Below, piece after piece: positions 21,618-32,435 of a DNA stretch of 64,000 nt. The notes beneath the pieces are model-generated. The model saw nothing but the letters and a program-made list of their open reading frames with translations, was not told the DNA's origin and searched no databases. This DNA comes from Symbiodinium sp. CCMP2592 (lineage: Eukaryota; Sar; Dinophyceae; Suessiales; Symbiodiniaceae), in the NCBI GenBank assembly GCA_905221615.1, contig CAJNDT010004535.1:558823-622822 (forward strand). Reading direction: 5' to 3'. Position 1 is the stretch's first letter. Each line of letters opens with the position of its first letter. A program made the translations under genes and the position numbers.

Positions 21618-21818
21618 GCGCTGAGCCCAGCCAATCCGACCAGGACCAGTCTGGATGTCCTAAGTGGCACGGCTGCAGAGCATGTGCTCTACACTCACAA
21701 GCTCCTACTGTCAACTGTCCCAGATGATCCAATGTGGCAGCCCTGGTTGGCCTTCATCAAGGAAAAGAAGGCACGATCCCTCAGAAATCAGCCATTTGCG
21801 AAGAAAACTCTGAACTAA
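21618..21818 (+). CDS. probable C-terminal exon of the coiled-coil gene
   Basis: After ctgctgcag, 66 codons run to TAA at 21816-21818: ALSPANPTRTSLDVLSG, then TVPDDPMWQPWLAFIKEKK and a basic end NQPFAKKTLN. The style (intracellular, Lys-rich end) matches the coiled-coil locus rather than the extracellular modules. Assignment to that gene is inference from position, strand and phase. Confidence 0.5.
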   Translation, partial: ALSPANPTRTSLDVLSGTAAEHVLYTHKLLLSTVPDDPMWQPWLAFIKEKKARSLRNQPFAKKTLN

Positions 21819-21977
21819 TCATCTGCAAGTTTGCCTCTCCATGCGGCCACGGCCAGGATCCGGACTGCCTCTGGTCAATTCAGGAGCCCTTGCAATGGTG
21901 TTCGTAGAATTCATTCCATCATTGCCACGTGTCAAACGAAGAAATGTAGCCCCACTAATTACACACATCTTCTCCAG

Positions 21978-22046
21978 GATCGCATCTTCAACTCCACCGT
22001 GGAGTCCCGCCTCAAGAGCAGCGCCTCTGCTGACTGCCTTTGCCAG
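21978..22046 (+). CDS. candidate exon, unknown
   Basis: After tcttctccag, 23 codons read DRIFNSTVESRLKSSASADC then LCQ, ending at a GC donor (CAG|GCAGGG). It joins the next exon at phase 0. A run-on frame past the donor is open but collides with the better frame at 22175. Confidence 0.5.
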
Positions 22047-22174
22047 GCAGGGAGCTGCCATGTGAAGCTCACCCGGCATCTCTCCCTCGACGAAAACCTG
22101 AACTCTTATTCCAAGCCTCTCAAGCCCCAAGCTCCGACACTGCACGACGGGTCGGGAGCTGGGCTTGGGTGCAG

Positions 22175-22279
22175 GTGCCAACTGAGACAACGAAAGTGGG
22201 CGAAGACGGGGAAGAAGTTCCTGTGACGGACCCCAGCGTCCACAAGCCACTTGTCATTCTCCGCATACGAGCCTCCCGG
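22175..22279 (+). CDS. candidate exon, unknown
   Basis: Thirty-five codons after gggtgcag: VPTETTKVGEDGEEVPVTDP and VHKPLVILRIRASR, ending before GTCTTT. In phase with 21978-22046. The acidic Thr/Val-rich start and LVILRIRAS strand suit a linker plus beta strand of an extracellular repeat. Confidence 0.5.
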
Positions 22280-22341
22280 GTCTTTTCGAAGCTATTTGTA
22301 GCATGGTGATAAAAGAGCAAGGACCAGAAGCTGGTTTCGAG

Positions 22342-22424
22342 GTTCAGTCACAGAGCACGAGGGATCGACCAAGCCTGACTTGGCCAACGTAAGCTACGGC
22401 TACGACTGCTATGCAACGGCTGAG
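22342..22424 (+). CDS. candidate exon, FN3-like strand
   Basis: The frame ends LANVSYGYDCYATAE before a GC donor (GAG|GCCTCA). It resembles the SY-x-V-x-CY-x-x-ED strand seen at 48780-48990. A GTAAGC donor lies inside it, after LAN, and would remove this motif, so the exon end is doubtful. Confidence 0.35.
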
Positions 22425-22977
22425 GCCTCATATTGGCAAGTTTTGTGATGCCATGTGGATGGACTTCACCATCGACGGAAAGGAGCTCTGCTTCCTGAAG
22501 TCTTGTTGCAGAATCCTGGTTGACCAAAGCCATGTGATCCGCAGGAGGTGCGCAGCTCTGGCTACTGTGAGTGGGAGCTGCACCCGGCCCCTCGGCTTTC
22601 TGGAACCCGTTTGCAGCCTGACCCTGTTGTCCAGGTCTAGTTTGGTACGGCCATCGCATGGAGAGACTGCAACACATCATTCTGCAAACATGAGTGGTGA
22701 GCAGGGTGGCCCTTTGCGCGCTGCTTTTTGGTGGTGTCCGCTAGTGCTTGGTGGCTGTCGCCACTGACATGTGCTGTCGCAGGAAGTGCCCACGAGCTCC
22801 GCTGTCCTGAGCTTCGATGCCGCGCAGAACTTAACAAGCGGGTCCACAGAACAAGGCCGTTTCTTTTGGCTCAGAGGGCCTCAGACAGAACTGCAGGCTG
22901 TGAAATCTGTAATGTTTGCAAATCGTGCTGCGTTGCTGCGTTGGGAGTGACATCTGCCGCTTGGATTGCTGTGCCAG

Positions 22978-23058
22978 GCAGCGTGGAGTGGACCTCAATG
23001 GAAGCACCTGCCTGGCTTCTCAATGGTGAGGGGCACTTCGAGCTCAACCCGAAGAAGC
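22978..23058 (+). CDS. exon, LamG-like domain, N-terminal strand
   Basis: After ctgtgccag the frame gives SVEWTSMEAPAWLLNGEG then HFELNPKK. W-x-L-N/D-G-x-G-x-(Y/F)-(V/E)-x-L is the usual opening of a laminin-G / concanavalin-like domain. To connect with the next part of the fold, the intron would start at a GC donor (AAGC|GCGCTG). Confidence 0.5.
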
Positions 23059-23116
23059 GCGCTGGATCAAACGCATTCGCAGTCCGGAGTTGTTGGGCAC
23101 CGTGAATTCCCCATAG

Positions 23117-23193
23117 TCCCGGCGGACATCCTGAGCAGGCTTGTGGGTTCCGAGTACACCATGGCCGCCTGGATCAAAGTTCCATACTTCGAG
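23117..23193 (+). CDS. exon, LamG-like domain, second strand set
   Basis: After ccccatag the frame reads PADILSRLVGSEYTMAAWIK then VPYFE. Y-T-M-x-A-W-(I/V)-K is the signature second strand of LamG folds. The exon may end at a GC donor after FE or run to the stop at 23239-23241 (RDRALDFLMLHVE). The 58-base intron proposed before it is short for the family. Confidence 0.55.
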
Positions 23194-23290
23194 GCTGGGA
23201 GGGACAGGGCCCTCGACTTCTTGATGCTACACGTAGAATGATTTTAAATATGCAAATATCTCAATTTCTCTGTTTTTATTCTTTTTCTAG

Positions 23291-23371
23291 ATTGACGGCG
23301 GTTCCATGTCCCTGGTGCAGGCAGCCAATGCTTCAGATGCCGGGCAGGCCGCACATCAGGGGTCGGCCAGG
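23291..23371 (+). CDS. candidate exon within LamG region
   Basis: The intron ends tttctag; 27 codons read IDGGSMSLVQAANASDAGQA then AHQGSAR, ending before GTGTAG. Phase 0 at both ends. It is consistent with a loop and strand of the LamG fold, but no motif is decisive. Confidence 0.45.
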
Positions 23372-24806
23372 GTGTAGTTCTTCTCATCTCCACGGTGCAA
23401 TCAGTCCTGACTCCTGAAGGCAATTGTGCTATTTTGAGTAAGGAGGCTTTAGGGCAAGGTTGTTCTTCTTGGTGTCCCAACGCCTGCGTGACAAAGCATG
23501 TCCCCGACCTGGTTATGTCTTCTAAACTCGTCCGCCTTGTTTGCGTTCTCCGACCTTTCCCCCCTCGGCGGAAGCCCCGGGAGGTGCGAATCTTTGATGC
23601 CATGGGCGTCTCAGGCCTCGCCCCGGTTGTGGCGGATACCAACTCAACACTATGTACCGTAGGAATCAGAGCACTTTATTCAACAGTCGCAGGTTTCAGT
23701 GACGATGACCATACTAAGAACTACTGTAAGGTCACCGTAAGTTTGCGCGAAGTCAGGGATCAGAGGCGGGCACTTGCGAGGGGCCTCGTATCCGTCGTAT
23801 CCTGCTCGCCAGGAGATTCCGAGCCTTGTCTTCAGGTGCCCTGGTCTTCAGATTCAGGGGCAGGTTTGTTGGCGACTGCAGGTTGCGCGTCCATTGCAGT
23901 GAGTGGCATCTTCGCGCATGTCCAGAATGTTGCAGGGTTCACGTGGTGTAAACTCGCGACTTTCCTTACTTCTTTTGCAAGTTATGTCAGCTAAAGGAGA
24001 ATACGGAAGGATATGTGGTCACACGTGCGCTCGTCGCCCTCTGAATGTTTGCTACATGGATACGGGATGGCGATACAAAGTCGACCGAGCCACAGTCGCG
24101 CACCTGTTGCTCCGAAGCGAAGGGTTTTTGTTGTTCCTTTGAGCATCTTGAGACTTGAGACTGCTGAGTTGTCGCAGCGCCTCGAGCTGGATGGACGACC
24201 CCCCTTTTGCACTGGGGACTTCCTGTGCGCCACGGCTTGAACAAGTCTCCGAGAAAAGTGTCAGGTCAGGACCGCCTTCCAACATCCTCCAAGCTTCGGT
24301 CTCGGTCCTGTTGTCGCTGTGTCGGTGACAGGCAATGGCACCGACCTGGTTCGGTGTTGCATGGCTCCGACTTCGCCACTGAGCTTGGTCTGCATTTTGG
24401 GGGAGGAGCGACGAGAGGCTACTTTGCATTGCTCCTGGTAATCTGCAGTCCCTGCGCCTCTACTTGACGAATTGCAATGCAGTTGCCCAGGATGACAACC
24501 ACAACCACAACGGCGACTCGCGGTGTCAACGAGACAGAGATGGAGTACGAAGAGTGTGATTGCAGCTGTGCCCCTCGGCTGCGAGACAGGATCATCCCCC
24601 TCGACTGAGTTGGTTCGCGCATATTGTGCTCTTAGAAATGCACACCGTTTTGCTGAGAGACTCTTCGGCAGAGGGGCATCTAAGGCCATCAATATGACAG
24701 AAGAAGTTGAGGATGAGCTGGGCACGCCGTTGAGTCGTAAGAACATGTGGGCGATCGGGATGCGAGCCTGCGAAAGCGAGGCCTGGCTGGACTTGTGTCT
24801 GCTTCC

Positions 24807-24807
<1 letters not shown>

Positions 24808-24851
<44 letters not shown>
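24808..24851 (+). repeat. (GT)n microsatellite
   Basis: About 22 uninterrupted GT units inside an otherwise open + frame. The run is read as Cys-Val or Val-Cys, so it is probably intronic. Confidence 0.95.
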
Positions 24852-24853
<2 letters not shown>

Positions 24854-24895
24854 ACATTTCTATGGAGGCCGCCTGGGATAGCGGCGCGGACATGA

Positions 24896-24966
24896 GCGTG
24901 CCTCGACACGGATCGGAGTGGCTGCTGCTGGTCGCCGTGGGACGAGGCGATATGGAAGGCACGGGC
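24896..24966 (+). CDS. candidate exon, LamG-like domain, central strands
   Basis: The open frame contains RHGSEWLLLVAVGRGDMEGTG. In LamG domains a W-x-x-L/V-V-x-V-G strand follows the AWIKV strand. Position between 23193 and 27333 and high GC at third positions support it. Start and end are approximate. Confidence 0.4.
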
Positions 24967-25271
24967 ACGAAGCCGGACCAAAGAGCTCCGATGTCTGCAA
25001 GTCTCCCAAAAGAGCCGATCACTTTCAACGGCAGGTCGTGGTACGACTACCTTTTACTCCTCTGAAGCCCTGGGTCCGGAAGTGATCCGTGCCTCTCCTG
25101 CAATGGTTGCTTTTGGCACTGATTTTTGTGTATTGCCTCGCTCGGAAATAGCTTCCGAGTTTCTGTGTGCACTGGTGCAGCATCAGCCCAGTTTACTTGA
25201 CGAACTTCGTCTGAGGCTACACACAAAGCTTTGGCTGCGCAACGCCAGGCTGTGCCACCAGTTTGTCCCTC

Positions 25272-25392
25272 GGCTTGGAGCGCTCTTGTTCGCTTTCTCT
25301 CTCTCTCTCTCTCACTGTCTCTCACTTTCTGTCTCTCTCTCTCTGTCTCTTTCTGTCTCCCTCTCTCTCTCTGTCTCTCTGACTCTCTTTTG
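25272..25392 (+). repeat. (TC)n microsatellite
   Basis: Interrupted CT/TC tract, about 120 bases, with TGTC variants. Confidence 0.9.
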
Positions 25393-25429
25393 CATCTATG
25401 AACGTGACACTCTCGTCGGATGATTCCAG

Positions 25430-25516
25430 GATCTTTCGGGACATCCCGCGTGATCCAGCGCGAACATGCGCCCTGGAAGTGGACGTGTATGTGACAGATG
25501 CTCGGCAGCGAAGAGA
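25430..25516 (+). CDS. candidate exon, unknown
   Basis: After gattccag the frame gives IFRDIPRDPARTCALEVDVY then VTDARQRR. GC-rich third positions and an acceptor just after the TC tract (a long polypyrimidine run) support an exon. The end is taken at a GC donor. Confidence 0.45.
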
Positions 25517-25585
25517 GCCATAGGCCACAGGCAGCCCAACGGCGATTCCACGGACTCTTTGTCGGGTCTTCTCTGCAGCCCTAAG

Positions 25586-25777
25586 GACTACACAAACGAC
25601 CAACATCACGTGAACCCGGAGGTGGTGGATGCTTGGCTTCTACACATCCGAACCGCAACCAAGATTCCCGACGAGCTGCAAGAAGAAGCTTTGAGCATGG
25701 GTAGTATTGCTTCAGGGTTCGGGAAGCACAGCTTCTTGCCCCAGGAGTACATCACAGTTCGTGGCGGAGCGCCAGAG
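25586..25777 (+). CDS. candidate exon, 64 codons, unknown
   Basis: It lies between a ccctaag acceptor and a GTCAGC donor, phase 0 throughout: VNPEVVDAWLLHIRTATKIP, LQEEALSMGSIASGFG and QEYITVRGGAPE. One of the longest exon candidates in the array. No family is recognised. Confidence 0.5.
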
Positions 25778-26209
25778 GTCAGCCGTGCCTTGTCCAATTG
25801 ACATTCTCTCGGCCTAGGCTCTGGAGATGATTTCGTGCAGCTGATCGTATTCCTGCGCCTCGCAAGCCAAGGTACAGTCAGAGAGTACTGCCACCCTGAT
25901 GGATCAAACCAACTTGATCGACTGTATAAGTGCGTTCACAAAGAGACGCCCGGCTTAATGCATGTCACGGCTTTGATGTCCATGCCTCTATGAGGGATAT
26001 TGGGACGTCCAGCAAGGACGCCGCTAAATGGGTATAGAAGCCGGTCATGCACAGCCAACTAAGTCGGTAGCAAGCCGCTTTTTTGCAGCTGCTTTGAAAG
26101 CTGCCGGCACAGCATCTACCGGCAGTCATTCAAGCGTCCTCCACATCCAAGTTTTTGGTTGCTGACCTGTTGCTGCAAGTAGGGTGTCTGCGAAGATGCC
26201 CAAGACTGT

Positions 26210-26440
26210 TTGAGGAACCTGGATGCCTGGATCCTGAGCCACCAGTCCGACCGCGCTGTGCGCATAGACATGAAAATCTCCGACTTTGTGGCAGCTCGGG
26301 CAGCAACACTCGCGGGTAGTTCAGGAAGAACCGCTGCTTTCGGTCCTTCAGTGGCTGCAGTCAAGGACATGTACCCGAAAGACGGCTTGCTCCTGAATGG
26401 GATCGCCACCATCGCATGTGCACGAGTACCACGGCCATGA
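26210..26440 (+). CDS. open frame, possible exon
   Basis: The frame contains NLDAWILSHQSDRAVRIDMK and FGPSVAAVKDMYPKDGLLL. A frame of similar length lies on the opposite strand (26116-26547). The + reading has better codon character and matches the strand of its neighbours, but splice sites are unclear. Confidence 0.3.
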   Translation: MRNLDAWILSHQSDRAVRIDMKISDFVAARAATLAGSSGRTAAFGPSVAAVKDMYPKDGLLLNGIATIACARVPRP

Positions 26441-27332
26441 TTAATGTGGTTAAGTCCCGACTTGCTCTGCTCGTTGCGGATTTCGGCAAAACGGGTGCCG
26501 TCGGAGCTCCCAGTCTCGCTGTCGGGATATGGTTTGAAAGCGACCACGCGGTGCCTTGGTCAGGTGGCTCTTCCCGGGCGGAGGCTCCCAAGGTCAGGCA
26601 GCATCCATGTGGTGGGCGAAGCACCGAGGACGCGGGGTCTGCCGATTTCACGCGTCGGACCAGAGCTTTGAAGTGGTTTTTAAATTAATCTTGAGTGCTA
26701 GTAGCCAAGAAGCTAAGAACATCACGTGGAGCACGTGCTTAAACTTGGCACAATGCATGCCTGCAAAACTGCACGTTACTGCATATTACTGCATGGCCAT
26801 TTCGCAGGACTTGTGCAGGCTCTGTCCTTCAAGGTGTGGGTGGCACGGCGCCTGGCTCTAAATACGCTACTTGTAGTTGCTTGCTGGTCAGGTTGCGAAC
26901 AGCACTGTTCTGCTTCGATCGATTCCCTCGTGTTTTTGCTGTTCGCTGGCTGAGAACTGCAGACTGACACTGACACGCACACTTCGGGGAAAGTTGGAGT
27001 CAGTTGGCCGGCCATCTGGGCTGGGGCAGGGAATCAGGTGCGACAGCGCAGCATGACACGGTTTCTGGGTGACAGAACAGCAACAACTGGATTGCGAAAG
27101 GGAGTTGTAGTGTGCTGGGTTTCCGCGCTGCTCAGACTGTTTGCACAATCCAAGGCTGGCATGGCGGTGGACGGAAGCATGCCCGATACGTACATATCAC
27201 AGGCCCGGCTGCGACGGCGATACTGTAGTTCATATCCGTAGGTTGGCAGGTAGAAAGGCTTCAAACTTGCATCCCCATTTTGATTTATGTGTCATTCTGA
27301 CCTGACGCTTTGAGTCGCATGGCCTTTCTCAG

Positions 27333-27483
27333 CCCGCGAAGGCATGGATGTGGGATCGGGCCCTGAACGATGAAGAGCAACTTGGACTTGGAGCGCGACC
27401 GTTTCTGGGTTCTGCCCTTGGCTCATTCGGCTTGCGAGGCTCATGGCACTACACCTGGGAACCAGGCAGGCCCAGCAGAGCAG
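27333..27483 (+). CDS. exon, LamG-like domain, C-terminal strand
   Basis: After ttctcag the frame begins PAKAWMWDRALNDEEQLGLG. V/W-x-(V/M)-W/Y-D-R-A-L-x-x-E-E is the classical end of LamG / concanavalin-like domains. The exon ends at a consensus donor (G|GTAAGA). With 22978, 23117 and 24896 this makes one LamG domain spread over about 4.5 kb. Confidence 0.65.
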
Positions 27484-28186
27484 GTAAGAGCCGATCCCTG
27501 TCTTCTCACTGTCGCAGACTGGAGCCGCAAAGTGTGCCTTCACACAAAAACATGCCTGCCTGCAAGCCGAGTGAAGACTTAAGACCAGTGAAGGACACGG
27601 TATCACCGGGACTACCAGATCAACTTGCAGAATGTCCAGGTTGTCCGTCCCGGGGCAGAGATCAAAACAAGTGGGTGCCTGTCTCAGCATATGTGGCTTT
27701 CCGTGACCAGTCTGAAAATTCTACCTTAAACTGCAATAAACCCTATCGAACATGACGAATCAACTGCCGTACGCTTCAACGGCTCTCGAGCTGGGAAGGC
27801 GTTCCGGCACAACTCAGTGCAGCTGAACCGTAGTCGCGCGCCACGGTAGTTTACATAGTTTCCAATCGTTACAAGCCTTATCAAGTTCTCCCCCGCACTA
27901 CCCGCGGTGTCAAATTTTGACCATAGACCTTGTGCGCGACCGTCCCTACAGACCCTAGACTTGAGCTGTTGCATCGAGGATCATGCAATGCAGCCAACCC
28001 GGCTGTTCAGCTTCGGTGGAGCTGTCGGGTCTCCCGACGAATGCGGATGCAAGGCGGGCCCACCCGCTTCCGCGGAAGCTCTGAAGCTCCCAAATGCCCT
28101 AATGCAAGCTACAAAGCCCTAAGTTCTCTCACAGCGTGGGAAACCTTAGAGCTTGAGGAGTCCCGCTGCCGTGTTCCGCCCGACAG

Positions 28187-28278
28187 GTGTTTCCTAACTT
28201 TCGGCGTCGCCATGACAGACTTCAGCGGCCCAGAAGAAGTCGTGGAGTACATCGCGCCCTCTGTCCTGAAGCTTTGGG
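28187..28278 (+). CDS. candidate exon, unknown
   Basis: After cgacag the frame reads CFLTFGVAMTDFSGPEEVVE then YIAPSVLKLW. V-x-V-x-D-F-x-G-P-E-E-V-x-E-Y looks like a conserved strand-turn of an extracellular repeat. The ORF stops 7 bases further on, and the donor is probably G|GTCGTT. Confidence 0.45.
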
Positions 28279-29131
28279 GTCGTTGATCAGGCTGCCGGTT
28301 CGGTGCTTCAGAATGTCGACCCTAGAGAGAGAAGCTCTGGGTACCGGACTTTCCGGCAGTCGCCTCGGATCCAAGGATTGATGACTACAATGTGGTGGAG
28401 CACTGTTGGCCTCAAGTCGATGGAGATCCGAACAATATGTCTTTTGTCTAGACTGCAGGATCTGCCTGATGCTTGCACGCCTTGGCACCTGGTGAAGGCA
28501 ATAATTCGGGTAGTAAACAGGTTCTTGCAGACGATCTTCGACTTGCCCAGTAAACGCGGTGTATTTTGTATCTTGCACACACCGGAAGGGAAGTCTCAGG
28601 TCCTAGATTTGCATGCCGATATAAGACTGAAGCCAAATCCTTTGGAGCCCCGTGCTCGCGCCGCAAAGGTATTACTGCGCTGACAAGCTGGATGTGTCTC
28701 AAGCCGCGCTTCGGGGATGCTTGACCAGCAGAAAGCCATTCCTGAATCATGAAGTGCCCCAAATGTCTCATAACAGCGGACATCTCTCATCGCTCCACCC
28801 GTCCATTTTGGAATCCCTTCTCAAGGTTCATGATTCCAATTTAAGTTCAAATCTCAAGACTCTGCTCACTCCAGGCTCCACCACGGCATGGCTCCCGCTG
28901 TAGCTGAAAGCATCCCGACATCCTGCTCGTCTTGAAACCCTGCAGTGGATCGACTTCTGATTTTCCGAGGCTCTTTCCTCAAGGATGGGACGGCTCTTGT
29001 TTCGGCGCAACTTGGCGGCCCTCAGAGGGGAATCTAGACTTAGTGTGACTGGGTCTTGCCTCGCATTCCGACGCTTTCATGGGATCTCCTCTACAACTCA
29101 TTCCCGTAGGATACGCGCGGGTGCCAAGAGT

Positions 29132-29206
29132 TGCACGTTCGAGAGGGCAGACATGCTTGCGGCAGCTATTGGATTCGGGGCATTGCTGAACCACCACTCG
29201 CCCGTG
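29132..29206 (+). CDS. candidate exon, unknown
   Basis: The frame contains CTFERADMLAAAIGFGALLN then HHSPV and ends before GTGAGC. Another open + frame downstream (29220-29585, with TEAICPFNYTALGCIVAAG) may hold a further exon. Neither has a recognisable domain. Confidence 0.3.
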
Positions 29207-29905
29207 GTGAGCATACTCCATGCCAGAGATATACCCATCGAAAAGCTTCTGGAGCTTTGTTGCTATCGCTCCGTCGGTCTTGCAAAAGCCCGACACAGAA
29301 GCTATTTGTCCCTTCAACTACACTGCGCTCGGTTGCATTGTCGCTGCTGGCTTCGGTCGGCCGATATGGAGTGACATGAAAAAGAAGTTGCCAAACTCTA
29401 CTGAGGACATCGAGGCTTCATCAAACCCGAGCAGTCCTCCCGAGCATCAGCAGACAAGTGCAGAAAGTTGTCGGAGATTCGGAATAGAAACTATGCAGTT
29501 TCTTCCACACTTATCTGTTGTGGTTGGTACAAGGAGGCCATGTTGCCACTCTCCGCACTTGCAGGAAGCTCTCTTCGGAGGTTGACATCTTGGAGCTGCT
29601 TGGGCGGCCACGTAAGGGGCTGCATTCCGAAGATGTGTTGAAGCTCTTCCTTTTGCCAGACACTTCGGCTTGAAGAGCAGAGTGGGAGAGTCGCTCTGCG
29701 GCCAGATGCTGATGACACAATCTTTGTTAATGCACAATCGAGCTTTCCGTCTGAGGTTCCGCTTTCAGAACCGTTGGATGCTGTACGCAGAGGCAATGGT
29801 CGCAGAAGTGCGTGGAGAGATGCGTGGATGTTGAGACTTGAGACAGCCTGCAGATTTGTTTGCAAACCCGTTTGAGTCTGGCATGTGGCAATTCCACGTG
29901 GGTAG

Positions 29906-29980
29906 GTGGAGATTCTCTGCGTCGGCGGAGTGGTGAGCAACGACCCGTTGCCAGACATGGCTGTGAAGATCGAGCCGGAG
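29906..29980 (+). CDS. exon, FN3-type domain, first part
   Basis: Twenty-five codons after gggtag: VEILCVGGVVSNDPLPDMAV then KIEPE, ending at a GC donor (GAG|GCTCTC). Joined at phase 0 to 30048 it precedes a Y/H-x-I-x-A-A-A-N strand, as in fibronectin III. The intron is only 67 bases. Confidence 0.5.
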
Positions 29981-30047
29981 GCTCTCTTCCCTCGTGAGCC
30001 TCGTTCGTGGCGCATTCGAGCTGATGCTCTCAGTCGGCCTGGCGCAG

Positions 30048-30140
30048 GTCACTCACATCCTGGCTGCTGCTGCAAATGTGCAAGGCTGGGGATATGGGGA
30101 CATAGTCATGTATACAGCTCCGTTCCGCCTCGGCTGGCAG
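30048..30140 (+). CDS. exon, FN3-type domain, F/G strands
   Basis: Thirty-one codons between ggcgcag and a consensus donor (CAG|GTGAGG): VTHILAAAANVQGWGYGDI then VMYTAPFRLGWQ. The A-x-N-x-x-GWG motif is that of the classical FN3 F-G hairpin (V-x-A-x-N-x-x-G-x-G). Both ends are phase 0. Confidence 0.6.
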
Positions 30141-30393
30141 GTGAGGGGGGCAAGGCATCTCTCCGCTTCTATGACAAAAGTAACGGTCACTTTGCCCGGC
30201 AGCAGGAAGGGCCTTCAGGAGAGGCGTGTTCGGAGATCCTTTTAGAATGCATGAGACAACGATGGTGGCGCAGCAAACAGTTTTGGGCTGGGGTCTCGGA
30301 ACGGCCTTGAGAACTCTGCTGCTGCAGTGCCTAGGGGCAAGGGTCGTTCATTCGCTGTAACAGACAAATACCAGACAAAGAGGACCAAACTCT

Positions 30394-31293
30394 TTGATAA
30401 AGACTGCCCAAGTCAAGGCTTCACTGTGCAACCCGTCATTGGTGATTCCAGCACCGCCGCTGTCCGAGTGGCACCCTGAGAGCGGTTGCAGCTTCGTTCG
30501 CGCATTGTATGTCAATCTGGCTTTGCTTGGTAAAGCTGTCGGACCTGTCTATCTACAGATGCATGAGGGTATCGACATTTTGCTGGACCGAGGTGGATGC
30601 AGAAGCAATGTATCCCGAGGGACAATTCTGGGCTTTCGTGGTCAACAGATCCGTGGCTGCTGCTCTCACGAATCGTGGCAGCACAAGTCGTCGATGAGCA
30701 GTCGGCTTTCCAGTTTTCCACGGGCGCACTGCCTGCTTCACAGCATCGTTGCATTTCCAAACGTGCACCCGGCATTCGCATCCAGCCACGAACTTGTCAG
30801 CATTGTCGTGCGCGGCAGCAGCCCATGCTTGCCCGTTGCTATCCGCAATGAAGGATCGAAGACATCCATGGGGGAGCGTGGTTCGGCTGCACCGCTAGTT
30901 GCATGCTGCACTCTCCGAAACTATGAGTTACTGCGACATCTGCATGTCAGGGCCTTGCAGCTGCTTCCGGGGTCTTCTGCGATGGCCGTGCTGAGGTACT
31001 CTACAGACGTCATCTGCGAAAACCCGCAGAGAGCTCAAGGCCGAAGCACCTTCGAGGCACCCGCTGACACCTCGATTGCCCCAAAACTTCTTGCGAGCAC
31101 TGGGATGAACCGCAAGCAGCTTCTCTCGCCTGGATACAGCGGATACATTCTGCAGGCGTCTTGTCATTATCCCTTCTGGTGCGTGAAGTGCTTCACAAAT
31201 CGTTTGCAGGACTTCCGTTCGGACCCATTCCTGGTGCAGTGCCCCTTCGAGCCTGGCATTGACTACGTGTTCCTCGACAAAGTTAGAGCTTAA
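30394..31293 (+). CDS. 299-codon open frame containing at least one likely exon
   Basis: This is the second longest non-repetitive + frame. Its last part, from 31210 after tttgcag, reads DFRSDPFLVQCPFEPGIDYV and resembles an FN3-like L-x-PG-x-x-Y turn. The rest is ambiguous: a second + frame at 30509-30697 (AEAMYPEGQFWAFVVN) looks just as coding. I treat the whole frame as partly fortuitous. Confidence 0.3.
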   Translation: MIKTAQVKASLCNPSLVIPAPPLSEWHPESGCSFVRALYVNLALLGKAVGPVYLQMHEGIDILLDRGGCRSNVSRGTILGFRGQQIRGCCSHESWQHKSSMSSRLSSFPRAHCLLHSIVAFPNVHPAFASSHELVSIVVRGSSPCLPVAIRNEGSKTSMGERGSAAPLVACCTLRNYELLRHLHVRALQLLPGSSAMAVLRYSTDVICENPQRAQGRSTFEAPADTSIAPKLLASTGMNRKQLLSPGYSGYILQASCHYPFWCVKCFTNRLQDFRSDPFLVQCPFEPGIDYVFLDKVRA

Positions 31294-31934
31294 CGACGTT
31301 CCAGCTCCAGCAGATGGAAAAGCAGCTGCTCCTTGGGATGGAGCACATGACGAGGTTCTAGGATAGTCTATGATTTGGCTGTCAAGCCATTCGTGGCTCA
31401 AAGGTATGCCTATATAGTCGCACACAGCGTATTCTTATATGTTGTGGGCACCAGGTTGTACACTACTTTCGTTTCTTCCTGGCCAGGCTAGTGCTCTACC
31501 TTGATGCGGCAGAACCACCCTACGGCGGAGGTCTGAGGGGCCGCAAGATGCGGGTTTGACAGATAGCAATAATCAACACCGCAAATCAATTCCATTGATT
31601 TGTTCCGCATTGTCATCTAGGCCATGCTCCAAAGTAACACAAGCAAGCACCAAACCCATGATGTACTCAAGACAGACCTTCGTTGCAGCTAAAGTGTGTA
31701 TTAGTTGCATTTGCGACACATGCTTTGTTTTTGTGGCAGGCAGACGTGTAGTCATCAACGGAACTTCTGGACTTGAGCCTGCGAAAAATGGGGATTTGAA
31801 CCGAAGAGATTGAGGTGCTAGTTGCGTTCTGTTAACTGTTAGTATGAAAGGTTTGATAATTGTTATCATCAAGATCAGGGTCAGTTCCTTCTTCTTCTTA
31901 TCACCGAGTACTATTGGTTTGTTTTTCATTTTGT

Positions 31935-32180
31935 TCACATAGCCATAAGTAGCAATAGCAGCAGTAGCAGTAGCAGTCGCCGTCGCAAACGCAGTCGCAG
32001 TAGCAGTGGCAGCAGGAGTCGCAGTCGGAGTTGGAGTAGCAGTAGGAGTAGGAGCAGGAGTAGGAGTAGGAGTAGCAGCAGTAGCAGTAGCAGTAGGAGT
32101 AGTAGTAGTAATAGTAGTAGTAGCAGCAGTAGCAGTAGCAGTAGGAGTAGTAGTAGTCATAGTAGTAGTAGCAGCAGGAG

Positions 32181-32231
<51 letters not shown>

Positions 32232-32435
32232 AAGGAGTAGTAGTATGAGTAGTATGGCTTGCAGTGCAGCAGGGGCAGAAGCAGCAACAGCAGTCGCACC
32301 GGCAGTGGCAGCGCCAGTGGCAAGTAGCAGCAGCAAGTAGCAGCGGCAGCAGTAGCATCAGCAGTAGCAGCAGTAGTGGTACAAGAAGAACTAGACGTAG
32401 AAGAAGAATAAGTAGTAGTACTAGTAGTAGTCGTA
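31935..32435 (+). repeat. AGT/AGC/GTA trinucleotide array
   Basis: About 500 bases of interrupted AGT with AGC and GGAGT variants. The densest perfect run is near 32180-32230. It gives Ser-rich, Val-rich and Thr/Tyr-rich spurious frames on both strands. Confidence 0.95.

Noticed and set aside
28802..28824. CCATTTTGGAATCCC...CTCAAG, resembling the dinoflagellate spliced-leader sequence
   Set aside because: Only the first nine bases and the last six agree; the middle differs and the position is not upstream of a start. No convincing spliced-leader relic was found anywhere.
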